Below are positions 41,632 to 50,121 of a stretch of DNA of 64,000 bases, piece by piece. The notes beneath the pieces are model-generated. The model saw only the letters and a list, made by a program, of their open reading frames with translations. It searched no databases and was not told the DNA's origin. The first letter of the stretch is position 1; each line of letters opens with the position of its first letter. The DNA comes from VXNE01 sp965116625 (GTDB taxonomy: Bacteria > Pseudomonadota > Gammaproteobacteria > Pseudomonadales > Azotimanducaceae): assembly GCA_965116625.1 (NCBI GenBank), contig OZ220717.1, positions 3,658,001-3,722,000 of the forward strand. The letters are read 5' to 3'. Made by a program: the position numbers and the translations under genes.

Positions 41632-43696
41632 AGAAGCGCTACCTGCTGCCTCGCCGGGATCGCCCCCTGGGACCCCGCCCGCGCCCGGGAAATCCGGGCT
41701 GCGAAGGATCGCAGGGTTCCTCAGGAACGTATTCGGCAAGCCCCGTTTCGATGACCGGATAGACACGCAGCCGGACATCAGGACGGCTGCCGCGCTCGTC
41801 ATCATCGGCCGGTCGGTACAGCTTCTGGCCGAGGTGAAGCGGCTGTTCGTGCTGAAGGCCGCGCTGCAGTTGCTGATGATCTTTCCGGGATTGCTGTTGC
41901 CCTGGATGGCAAAGATCGTCGTCGACAACGTGATGCTGGGAGAGCCCTTTGGGCAGACGGAGGTTCTCTATCCTCCCTTCATGCATCCGATCCTCAAGCT
42001 GGTCGAGGGACAGGATCCGCTCGGCATCATGCTCATCCTCACGACCCTCTACTTTGTCATGCTGGTGATTGCCGGCAGCCGGATGGGCGGGACAGGCGCC
42101 GGCCTGTGGCAGGGACGCGACGCCGCGACGCAGGCCGAAAACCAGGTCAGCGCCGGCGGAAGCGAAGGTGGCGGGCTGCTGGGCGTGGCCGAGTTCATGG
42201 CGCACGTCCGCCTGACCCAGTCCATCGCGAATCGCCTGCGTTCGCGCCTGTTCGACCGGCTTACGCGACTGCCGATGACAGTGCTCGACGACCAGCGCAC
42301 CGGGGACAGCGTCTTCCGGGTCCTCTACGACACGCCGCTGGCGCCGGACCTCGCGTATCGGGCGACGCTGCTGCCGTTCTTCATGCTGCTCGAGGCGCTG
42401 ATCAACCTCTATGTCCTGCAATACTCATACGGCGAAGTATCGCCGCAACTGGTCGTGATCGCCTGGCTCGCGGTCCCGGCGGCCTTCATCGCCACCTTCC
42501 CGTTTTCCGGGGCGCTGCGGCGAACCAACCAGAACAAGCGCGCCGCGGGGTCAGCCACGACCAATGCCATGGAAGAGTCCATGAGCAACGTCGCCGCCGT
42601 GCAGAGCCTGGGCGCCGGCAAGGAGGAAAACCGGCGTTTCGCGGAACGCAGCAGCGAGACCTTTCTGCGGGAACGCTACTCCATGCTCGTGATCATTGTT
42701 GCGTCGGCCGTCGTCGGCGGTGTTTTCGGCATGGCAGTCATATACGTGACCATCCTCTTCTCGAACGGCGTCATCGAAGGTTCGATGTCGCCCGGCGATT
42801 TCGCGGTCCTGTTCGGAATCTACTGGAGCATCTCCTCCGCCGCAGGGTATTTCGGCGCCTGGTGGATCAAGCTGCAGGAAACCATCGCCGCCGTTCGCCG
42901 GGTGTTTTTCTTCCTCGACCACCCCTCGGAACATGACCGTCTCGGCGGCGTCGAACTCGACGACATCCGGCGCGGGGTCGAGCTCGAGGGCGTCGGGTTC
43001 TCCTACCCGGACGGGCAGCAAGCGCTTCGCGGCATCGATCTCAGGCTGCCCATGGGAGAACTGGTCGCCATCGTCGGCCCCACCGGGGCGGGCAAGACCA
43101 CCCTCGCCTACCTCGTTCCTTCGCTCCTGATCCCGACGAAAGGCCGGGTGCTGATCGACGGCCGGGACGCCACCGAACTGGATATCGACAGCCTGCGGCG
43201 TCACATCACCTACGTCTTCCAGGAACACGTCCTCTTGTCCGAGACGATTCGCGAGAACCTCCTGCTCGCCAATCCGGAAGCCAGCGAAGCGCGGATGATG
43301 GCGGCCCTCGAAACGGCGGGCTGCATGGACTTCATCAACGATCTACGCGATGGCATCGACACGAAGCTGGGGCGTTCCGGGGACAGCCTGTCCGTCGGCC
43401 AGCAGCAGCGCCTGTCCATCGCCCGGGGTCTCGTCCGGGACGCGAAGATCCTGATCCTGGACGAACCCACCGCGGCGCTCGACCCGCAAACCGAGAACGC
43501 GCTGGTCGCTTCGCTGCGGGCCGCCGCCGAAGAGCGTCTTGTCATCGTGATCGCGCATCGGCTATCGACAATCCGCCACGCAGATCGCATCGTCTTCCTG
43601 GAAGACGGCGAAATCAGGGACCTGGGCAGCCATGACGAACTCATGGCCAAACCGGGTAGTGCCTACCGCGACTTCGTCGAACTACAGAGCGGCTGA
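41624..43696 (+). CDS. ABC-type exporter half-transporter, second of pair
   Basis: 690 residues. A basic N-terminal region is followed by a membrane domain with about six helices and a cytoplasmic nucleotide-binding domain: Walker A GPTGAGKTT at about 484-492, signature LSVGQQQRLSIARG, Walker B ILILDEPTAAL and switch IAHRLSTI. ATG 41624 lies inside the last codons of the first ABC gene; an upstream open frame reading RVPG repeats is only the repeat in another phase. Both ATPase sites look canonical in motif, so asymmetry of the pair would lie elsewhere. It is 21 bases before the SLC13 carrier gene. Confidence 0.93.
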   Translation: MSEEALPAASPGSPPGTPPAPGKSGLRRIAGFLRNVFGKPRFDDRIDTQPDIRTAAALVIIGRSVQLLAEVKRLFVLKAALQLLMIFPGLLLPWMAKIVVDNVMLGEPFGQTEVLYPPFMHPILKLVEGQDPLGIMLILTTLYFVMLVIAGSRMGGTGAGLWQGRDAATQAENQVSAGGSEGGGLLGVAEFMAHVRLTQSIANRLRSRLFDRLTRLPMTVLDDQRTGDSVFRVLYDTPLAPDLAYRATLLPFFMLLEALINLYVLQYSYGEVSPQLVVIAWLAVPAAFIATFPFSGALRRTNQNKRAAGSATTNAMEESMSNVAAVQSLGAGKEENRRFAERSSETFLRERYSMLVIIVASAVVGGVFGMAVIYVTILFSNGVIEGSMSPGDFAVLFGIYWSISSAAGYFGAWWIKLQETIAAVRRVFFFLDHPSEHDRLGGVELDDIRRGVELEGVGFSYPDGQQALRGIDLRLPMGELVAIVGPTGAGKTTLAYLVPSLLIPTKGRVLIDGRDATELDIDSLRRHITYVFQEHVLLSETIRENLLLANPEASEARMMAALETAGCMDFINDLRDGIDTKLGRSGDSLSVGQQQRLSIARGLVRDAKILILDEPTAALDPQTENALVASLRAAAEERLVIVIAHRLSTIRHADRIVFLEDGEIRDLGSHDELMAKPGSAYRDFVELQSG

Positions 43697-43717
43697 CCGT
43701 ATCGCTCCCGTCAATCC

Positions 43718-45253
43718 ATGACCGAGCGGACCACGAGAGACAAGGCGCGCCTGTTCGGCTTCTGGCTGGGAATCGCGGCCTTCGCGTTGCTGCTGATATT
43801 CCCCGTGGACCCCGCCAACCTGGCTGCGAGCCGGCTCGCCGCAGTGGCGGCACTCATGGCCATCTGGTGGATAACAGAAGCCATCCCGCTGTTCGCCACC
43901 GCGCTGATGCCGCTGGTCCTGTTCCCCCTGCTCGGCATCATGGCGGGGCGCGAGACGGCGCCGGTCTATATCAACAGCACCATCGTGCTGTTCATCGGCG
44001 GCTTCATGATCGCGCTCACGATGGAGAAGTGGAACCTGCACCGGCGCATTGCGCTCGCCATCATCCACTACGTCGGCGGCGGGCCCGCCCGAATCGTGCT
44101 CGGCTTCATGGTCGCCGCGGCGTTCCTCTCCATGTGGATTTCGAACACCGCAACGGCTGTCACGATGGTGCCGATCGGCCTCGCGATCGTCTCGCAGATG
44201 GAAGAACGCGCCGGCGACCGCGCGCGGCAGTTCTCCACCGGGCTCATGCTCGGCATCGCCTACGGCTGTTCGACCGGCGGCATGACCACCCTCGTGGGCA
44301 CGCCGCCCAACCTGTCGTTCGTGCGCATCTACCAGATCATGTTCCCCGATGCGCCGGAGATCGCATTCGGCCAGTGGCTGATCGTCGCGTTCCCGGTCGG
44401 CGTCATCATGCTGCTCCTGGCCTGGTTCCTGATCACGCAGGTGCTGTATCGGGCACCGGCGGAGATCGCGGCCGACCGTACGGTCATCGACCGGGAGCGG
44501 GCGCGGCTGGGGCCGATGTCGTTTGAAGAACGCGCCGTTCTTACGGTCTTCACCACCACAGCCCTGCTCTGGGTATTTCGGGCGGACCTCAACCTGGGTG
44601 CGTTCACGCTTCCCGGCTGGTCCGGTCTGCTGCCGTGGCCGAAGCTCATCGACGACGGCACCGTCGCCATCGCCATGGCATCGCTCATGTTCTTCATTCC
44701 GGCGCGCAACGCGGAGGGACGCCGGGTGCGCTTGCAGGACGCCGGTGTCATTCCCCGATTGCCCTGGAACGTCGTCCTTCTGATCGGCGGCGGCTTCGCC
44801 CTGGCGACCGGCTTTCAGCAAACGGGCCTCGCCGAAATGATCGGGGGCCAGTTCGGCGCGGCGGGCGAACTGCCCACGTTCCTGCTTATCCTGCTGGTCT
44901 GCCTGTCGCTCACATTCCTGACGGAGCTGACGAGCAACACGGCCACCACCGAGATGATCCTGCCGATCCTGGCCGCCGTGGCCGTGGTTTCGGGTACGCA
45001 CCCTCTCGTGCTCATGATCCCGGCGACGATGTCCGCCTCCTGCGCGTTCATGATGCCGGTGGCTACGCCGCCGAACGCCATCGTCTTCGGCAGCAACCGG
45101 ATCAGCATCGCGCAGATGGCCCGGGCGGGAATCTTCCTCAACCTGATCGGCGCGCTCGTCATCGCGAGCGTGGTCTATACGCTGGGCCTGGTCGTGTTCG
45201 ACATCGACCCGGGCGCGCTGCCGGAGTGGGCTACGGCTATCGCTGGCGAGTAG
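43718..45253 (+). CDS. SLC13/DASS family sodium-coupled anion symporter
   Basis: 511-residue polytopic membrane protein (about 11 helices) of the divalent anion:sodium symporter family, which carries dicarboxylates, sulfate or related anions. Two SNT substrate/sodium motifs are visible, SNTATAV at about 143-149 and SNTATTEMILPI at about 408-419. A glycine-rich GTPPN precedes the middle segment and the matching ATPPNAIVFG is in the second half. The substrate cannot be decided: sulfate export or import would suit a sulfatase island, but dicarboxylate is equally possible and the island ends 5 kb upstream. Confidence 0.92.
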   Translation: MTERTTRDKARLFGFWLGIAAFALLLIFPVDPANLAASRLAAVAALMAIWWITEAIPLFATALMPLVLFPLLGIMAGRETAPVYINSTIVLFIGGFMIALTMEKWNLHRRIALAIIHYVGGGPARIVLGFMVAAAFLSMWISNTATAVTMVPIGLAIVSQMEERAGDRARQFSTGLMLGIAYGCSTGGMTTLVGTPPNLSFVRIYQIMFPDAPEIAFGQWLIVAFPVGVIMLLLAWFLITQVLYRAPAEIAADRTVIDRERARLGPMSFEERAVLTVFTTTALLWVFRADLNLGAFTLPGWSGLLPWPKLIDDGTVAIAMASLMFFIPARNAEGRRVRLQDAGVIPRLPWNVVLLIGGGFALATGFQQTGLAEMIGGQFGAAGELPTFLLILLVCLSLTFLTELTSNTATTEMILPILAAVAVVSGTHPLVLMIPATMSASCAFMMPVATPPNAIVFGSNRISIAQMARAGIFLNLIGALVIASVVYTLGLVVFDIDPGALPEWATAIAGE

Positions 45254-45396
45254 CTTCGGTCTCCTGACCTGGCGGAATCTAGCGGACGCTGTCGGAGTCA
45301 GGCCACAGGCGTTAGCTGCTCGGGTCGGGACCCGTTCCAGCAGGTGTGCTGGCATTTTCAGAAAACGCTGGCATCACGCCAATCGAAGAGAAACTG

Positions 45397-45675
45397 GTGC
45401 AGCAACACGTGGCAAACCTGAGCATACGCCGTCTGGAAGACGAGACCCTGGCACGACTCAAGGCCCGTGCGAAGCGTGATTCCCTTTCGCTGGAGGAAAC
45501 CGTACGACGCATACTGCGAGCCGCAGTCGTTGATGAGGAACCTCTCGGCACAGCGATCCGCCGAATCGTCGGACAAAATGGAATCGACCTCGAACTCCCG
45601 AAACGCGAGGCCTACGACCCGATCAACTTCACGTCCGACGACTACGGCCCAGACCAGGCCGAGAGGTTGTATTAG
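45397..45675 (+). CDS. FitA-like ribbon-helix-helix antitoxin, no toxin partner visible
   Basis: About 92 residues. The N-terminal ANLSIRRLEDETLARLKARAKR then SLEETVRRIL is the FitA/VapB-type ribbon-helix-helix DNA-binding domain of type II toxin-antitoxin systems, and the acidic/aromatic tail ending DDYGPDQAERLY would neutralise a PIN toxin. Start candidates are GTG 45397 (GAAGAG 6 bases upstream, preferred), GTG 45409 and GTG 45346. The following gene is malate synthase on the opposite strand with a 4-base overlap, so the FitB/VapC toxin normally found next is absent. It may act as a lone regulator. Confidence 0.72.
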   Translation: MQQHVANLSIRRLEDETLARLKARAKRDSLSLEETVRRILRAAVVDEEPLGTAIRRIVGQNGIDLELPKREAYDPINFTSDDYGPDQAERLY

Positions 45676-47855
45676 CCCTGCTGCGCCTTCAACTCCCGGC
45701 GCCGCGCGTGCAGGATCGGTTCCGTGTAGCCGTTGGGCTGGTCCAGTCCCTTGAAGACGAGGTCGCAGGCCGCCTGGAAGGCGAGGCTGTCGTCGAAGGC
45801 CGGCGCCATGTCCATGTACTCGTCATCGTCGGCGTTCTGCCCGTCCACCACCGCCGCCATGCGCTCCATGGTCGATCGCACCTGGGCGTGGCTGACGATG
45901 CCGTGGTGCAGCCAGTTGGCGATGTGCTGGCTCGAGATGCGGCAGGTGGCCCTGTCCTCCATCAGCCCCACGTCGTTGATGTCCGGCACCTTGGAACAGC
46001 CGACGCCGTGGTTAACCCAGCGCACCACGTAGCCGAGAATGCCCTGGGCATTGTTGTCCAGTTCCGCCTGCACGTCGTCCGGCGACAGGTTCTCGCCCAT
46101 CAGCAGGGGTATCTTGAGGATGTCGTCCACCGACGCGCGCAGGCGAGACGTCAGCTCCCGCTGCCGGGCGGCGACATCCACCGCGTGGTAGTGCAGCGCA
46201 TGCAGCGTTGCCGCCGTGGGAGACGGCACCCAGGCGCAGTCGGCGCCGGCGGAAGGATGGTTGGACTTCGTTTCCAGCATCTCCTTCATTTCGTCGGGCT
46301 TCGGCCACATGCCCTTGCCGATCTGTGCCCTGCCGGGGAAGCCGGTGGCCAGCCCCGCGTCGACGTTGGCGTCCTCGTAGGCGGTGATCCAGGTCTCCTG
46401 CTTCATCGGTTCCTTCCGGACCATGGCGCCCGCCTGCATGCTGGTGTGGATCTCGTCGCCTGTGCGGTCGAGGAAGCCGGTGTTGATGAACACCACCCGC
46501 TCGCGCGCAACGCGAATGCACTCGCGAAGGTTCAGGCTCGTGCGCCGCTCCTCGTCCATCACGCCGACCTTCAGGGTGTTGCGGCCGAGGCCAAGGAGGT
46601 CCTCCACGCGGTCGAAGAGTTCGCATGTGAAAGCGGTTTCTTCCGGGCCGTGCATCTTCGGTTTGACGATGTAGACGCTGCCGGCGCGGCTGTTGACGAA
46701 ACTGCCGTTGCGCTGCAGGTCGTGCACCGCCGCCAAGCCTGTCATGGCCGCATCGAGAATGCCCTCGAACACCTCGCCGCCCTGGCTGTCGAGGATCGCG
46801 TCATTGGTCATGAGATGGCCCACGTTTCGCACGAGCATCAGGCTGCGCCCGGGCAACGTCAACGACTGGCCATCGGGCGCCGTGTAGGTCCGATCCGGCG
46901 CCAGCCGGCGCACGATGGTCTGGCCGCCCTTGTCGAAAGTCTCGGTCAGGTCGCCCCGCATGAGCCCGAGCCAGTTGCCATAGACGAGCGCCTTGTCCTC
47001 GGCATCGACCGCAGCCACCGAATCCTCGCAATCCTGGATGACGGTCAGGGCCGACTCGAACACGACGTCCTTCACTCCCGCCGCGTGCGAGGCACCCACG
47101 TCGTGGTCCCGATCAACCTGGATCTCGATGTGCAGGTTGTTGTGGCGCAGCAGAACGACCGACGGTTCCTCTTCACCGACGAAGCCGGCGAACTGCGAGG
47201 GATCGGCCAGGCCTGTCCGGTCGCCGGACGACAGCGTCACGCTGAGCGCGAGATTCCCGTTCGAGGCATCCAAGCCATAACTCGACACGTCCGCGTGCGA
47301 CCCTTGTGCCAACGGCACGATCTGGTCCAGGACGCCGGCAGTCCGTTCCACGACCAGTTCGCCCCGGGCCGGGTTGTAGCTGTCGCCTTTCTCCCGTCCC
47401 GGTGTCTCGTCAATGATGTCGGTGCCGTAAAAGGCATCGTAGAGGCTCCCCCAGCGCGCATTGGCCGCGTTCAGCGCGTACCGCGCGTTCATCACCGGGA
47501 CCACGAGTTGCGGTCCGGCCACGGAGGCGATCTCCGGATCGACGTTGTCGGTTGCGATCTCGAAGTCCTCGCCTTCGGCAACGATGTAGCCAATCTCCGA
47601 AAGAAAGGCCTTGTAAGCGTCAGGGTCGTGCGGCTGTCCCCTGCGGGCCAGGTGCCACGCGTCGATCTGCTGCTGCAGCGCATCGCGTGTCGCGAGCAGC
47701 GCCCGGTTCTTCGGGGTCAGGTCGTCGACGATGGACTCGAACCCTCTCCAGAACGCGTCCAACCCGATGCCTGTCTCCGGCAACATCTTCTCCGCCACGA
47801 GATCGTCGAGTGCTTTCGCCACTCGCAATCCGCCCCGCTGAACCCGCTCCGTCAT
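45672..47855 (-). CDS. glcB: Malate synthase G
   Basis: 727 residues, matching the usual length of the G isoform (about 720). It condenses glyoxylate and acetyl-CoA to malate in the glyoxylate bypass or glycolate use. Characteristic stretches are VPVMNARYALNAANARWGSLYDA, IQDCEDSVAAVDAEDK, MRGDLTETFDKGG, and GFLDRTGDEIHTSMQAGAM with GKGMWPKPDEM in the C-terminal half. The stop overlaps the antitoxin stop by 4 bases on the opposite strand. PhyH or acyl-CoA pathways could feed acetyl-CoA or glyoxylate to it, but there is no operon link to them. Confidence 0.96.
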   Translation of the reverse strand: MTERVQRGGLRVAKALDDLVAEKMLPETGIGLDAFWRGFESIVDDLTPKNRALLATRDALQQQIDAWHLARRGQPHDPDAYKAFLSEIGYIVAEGEDFEIATDNVDPEIASVAGPQLVVPVMNARYALNAANARWGSLYDAFYGTDIIDETPGREKGDSYNPARGELVVERTAGVLDQIVPLAQGSHADVSSYGLDASNGNLALSVTLSSGDRTGLADPSQFAGFVGEEEPSVVLLRHNNLHIEIQVDRDHDVGASHAAGVKDVVFESALTVIQDCEDSVAAVDAEDKALVYGNWLGLMRGDLTETFDKGGQTIVRRLAPDRTYTAPDGQSLTLPGRSLMLVRNVGHLMTNDAILDSQGGEVFEGILDAAMTGLAAVHDLQRNGSFVNSRAGSVYIVKPKMHGPEETAFTCELFDRVEDLLGLGRNTLKVGVMDEERRTSLNLRECIRVARERVVFINTGFLDRTGDEIHTSMQAGAMVRKEPMKQETWITAYEDANVDAGLATGFPGRAQIGKGMWPKPDEMKEMLETKSNHPSAGADCAWVPSPTAATLHALHYHAVDVAARQRELTSRLRASVDDILKIPLLMGENLSPDDVQAELDNNAQGILGYVVRWVNHGVGCSKVPDINDVGLMEDRATCRISSQHIANWLHHGIVSHAQVRSTMERMAAVVDGQNADDDEYMDMAPAFDDSLAFQAACDLVFKGLDQPNGYTEPILHARRRELKAQQG

Positions 47856-47944
47856 GATGCCTCGCTGTCGCTGCCTGAAGGATTAAGCAAAATACCGTTT
47901 CCGTCCGCGCGCCCGCAAGCCGCCCGCGGAAGCCGCCCCTGCGG

Positions 47945-48424
47945 CTATGCGCCGGAAAGACCGCCGTACTCGCCCCTGAAAAACAAGAGCGGGCTCCCCG
48001 ATCCGTTGAGAATGTCGACATCCAGAACGCGACCGATGGCGATGGTGTGATCGCCCGCGTCATGCTCCGCGTCCAGCGCACAGTCCACGTATGCCAGCAC
48101 GCCGTGGAGTATCGGAGCGCCTGACACGCCCGCGCGCCAGCCGATGTCGGCAACCTGGCCGCTCTGCGCGAATGTTTCGCTGACACGGCGCTGATCGTCC
48201 GACAGCACGTTGATGCAGAAATGACCCGTATCGCGGATTCTTGGCCAGCTCGTACTCGACTTCGCCGGGCAGACCGCGATCAGCGGCGGTTCCAGCGACA
48301 GCGACACGAAAGACTGGGCTGCGAATCCAGCCATTTCGCCCTCGTCCAGGCCGGCGACGATGACGACGCCGGTACAGAACTGGCCCATTGCGTCGCGAAA
48401 CTCCCGCTCGCGGAATTCCGTCAT
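47945..48424 (-). CDS. Flavin reductase-like FMN-binding protein
   Basis: 159-residue split-barrel flavin reductase of the HpaC/flavin:NADH oxidoreductase type, which supplies reduced flavin to a monooxygenase. Recognisable segments are FRDAMGQFCTGVVIVAG, AQSFVSLSLEPPLIAVCPAKSS, HFCINVLS and a C-terminal GRVLDV-type strand. ATG 48424 follows GGAGGG at 7 bases; the frame extends upstream to 48685 without homology. It lies between malate synthase and the divergent exopolyphosphatase gene. No partner monooxygenase is adjacent. Confidence 0.9.
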   Translation of the reverse strand: MTEFREREFRDAMGQFCTGVVIVAGLDEGEMAGFAAQSFVSLSLEPPLIAVCPAKSSTSWPRIRDTGHFCINVLSDDQRRVSETFAQSGQVADIGWRAGVSGAPILHGVLAYVDCALDAEHDAGDHTIAIGRVLDVDILNGSGSPLLFFRGEYGGLSGA

Positions 48425-48553
48425 GTGTCCCTCCGGTATGGGCGCCATGTTACCGCACGGCCGACGCGCGGGTGTCCCGGGCATGCCGGCCAGCGGGTCT
48501 GGCATTCCACGAACTGTGTCGGCATCTGCGGCAAGGGGGTAGAATTTCCCCGG

Positions 48554-50059
48554 ATGGCCGAAGTCAGCGCCCGTCCGCAAAACGACGCAAAGCAAACCTA
48601 CGCAGCGCTGGACCTCGGTTCCAACAGCTTTCACCTCATCGTCGCCCTCGACTGGGGCGACCGCCTCCAGGTCGTCGACAAGCACCGCGAAATGGTGCGC
48701 CTGGCCGAGGGACTGGGCCCCGCCAACATGCTCAGCCCCAAGACCATCGCCCGGGCGCTGGAATGCCTCGAACGATTGAGCCAGCGTCTCCGGCTACTGC
48801 CGGCGCGCAACGTGCGCGTGGTCGGCACCAATACGCTTCGCAAGGCGCGCAACAGCCAGCAGTTCATCGCCCGCGCCGAGGAAATCCTGGGCCACGAGGT
48901 CGAGGTCATCAGCGGCCGGGAGGAAGCGAGGCTGATCTATCTGGGCGTGTCGCATTCATTGGAAGACAACCACGACACGCGGCTCGTTATCGACATCGGC
49001 GGCGGCAGCACCGAACTGATCCTGGGGCAGCACTTCCAGCCGCTGCTCGCCGAAAGCCTGTACATCGGTTGCGCGGATCTCTCCGACAGGTTCTTCGAGG
49101 GCGGCCGCATCGACGCCGACAGCATGGCGGCGGCCGAGCGCGTCGCGCGGCAGGAATTCGAGATCATCGAGCGGATATTCCTCGCCCACGGCTGGGACAA
49201 CGCCGTCGGGGCTTCCGGCACCATCATCGCCGTACACGACATCATCGAAGCGGAGCTCGGCAGCAAGGACATTACGCCCGACGGCCTGGATCACATCATC
49301 CGACGCATGATCGAGGCAGGCCACGTCGATAACTTTGACTTCGTCGGCGTCGACAGCCAACGCGCCCCGGTATTCCCCGGCGGCGTGGCGATACTGCGCG
49401 CGCTGTTCGATGCCCTCGGCATCCGCAGCTTGACCGTATCCAATGGCGCCTTGCGCGAAGGGCTGCTCCACGATGTCCTCGGAAGGATCCACGACCAGGA
49501 CATCCGCGAGAAGACGGTGCTCGACCTCGCCCGCCGATTCAACGTCGACGCGGACCACGCCGCGCGGGTCGCAGCGACGGCACAGGATCTATTTGATCGG
49601 GTCGCGCCCTACTGGGACGACATCGATCCCCACATCGTCCCCCTGCTGCGCTGGAGCGCCCTGCTGCACGAGATAGGACTCGATATCGCCCACAGCCAGT
49701 ACCACAAGCACGGCGGCTACCTGCTGGACAACATGGACATGCCGGGTTTCTCGCGTTCCGAGCAGCACCGGCTGTCGCTCCTGGTGCGCGCGCACCGGCG
49801 CAAGTTTCCGGCCGAGGAATTCGTCGATGCACTCGACCTCGCCAAGCTGTGCGTACTTCTCCGCACCGCCGTGGTTCTGCACCGCAGCCGGTCGGAAATG
49901 GCGCTGCCGCCCTTCGAGGTCCGTGCCGAAGACGACTTTATCCGGCTGTCTTTTCCCAGGAACTGGATCAGCCAGCATCCGCTGACCCAGCTCGACCTGG
50001 AACAGGAAGCGGAGTACCTGCAGTGGTCGCCCATCCGACTCACGGTTCCGAAGCGATAG
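48554..50059 (+). CDS. ppx: Exopolyphosphatase/pppGpp phosphohydrolase (Ppx/GppA)
   Basis: 501 residues, close to E. coli Ppx. It hydrolyses terminal phosphates of polyphosphate and may act on pppGpp. The actin-like ATPase fold shows phosphate loops DLGSNSFHL at about 20-28 and DIGGGSTEL at about 148-156, followed by a C-terminal HD-like helical domain (LLHEIGLDIAHSQYHKHGGYL). ATG 48554 is chosen because the upstream extension runs through the divergent flavin reductase promoter. It is convergent with ppk1 (62 bases apart), so synthesis and breakdown enzymes of polyphosphate are neighbours. Confidence 0.95.
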   Translation: MAEVSARPQNDAKQTYAALDLGSNSFHLIVALDWGDRLQVVDKHREMVRLAEGLGPANMLSPKTIARALECLERLSQRLRLLPARNVRVVGTNTLRKARNSQQFIARAEEILGHEVEVISGREEARLIYLGVSHSLEDNHDTRLVIDIGGGSTELILGQHFQPLLAESLYIGCADLSDRFFEGGRIDADSMAAAERVARQEFEIIERIFLAHGWDNAVGASGTIIAVHDIIEAELGSKDITPDGLDHIIRRMIEAGHVDNFDFVGVDSQRAPVFPGGVAILRALFDALGIRSLTVSNGALREGLLHDVLGRIHDQDIREKTVLDLARRFNVDADHAARVAATAQDLFDRVAPYWDDIDPHIVPLLRWSALLHEIGLDIAHSQYHKHGGYLLDNMDMPGFSRSEQHRLSLLVRAHRRKFPAEEFVDALDLAKLCVLLRTAVVLHRSRSEMALPPFEVRAEDDFIRLSFPRNWISQHPLTQLDLEQEAEYLQWSPIRLTVPKR

Positions 50060-50121
50060 GCTGAGGCCAGCGGCGGCACCACGAAGACGGTCCGTGATGG
50101 GTGCTCGGCCCGCCTGGGAGG

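Noticed and set aside
45708..48050. Open frame of 780 codons antisense to malate synthase G
   Set aside because: Same artefact: it covers a highly conserved gene on the opposite strand and its translation shows no family features.
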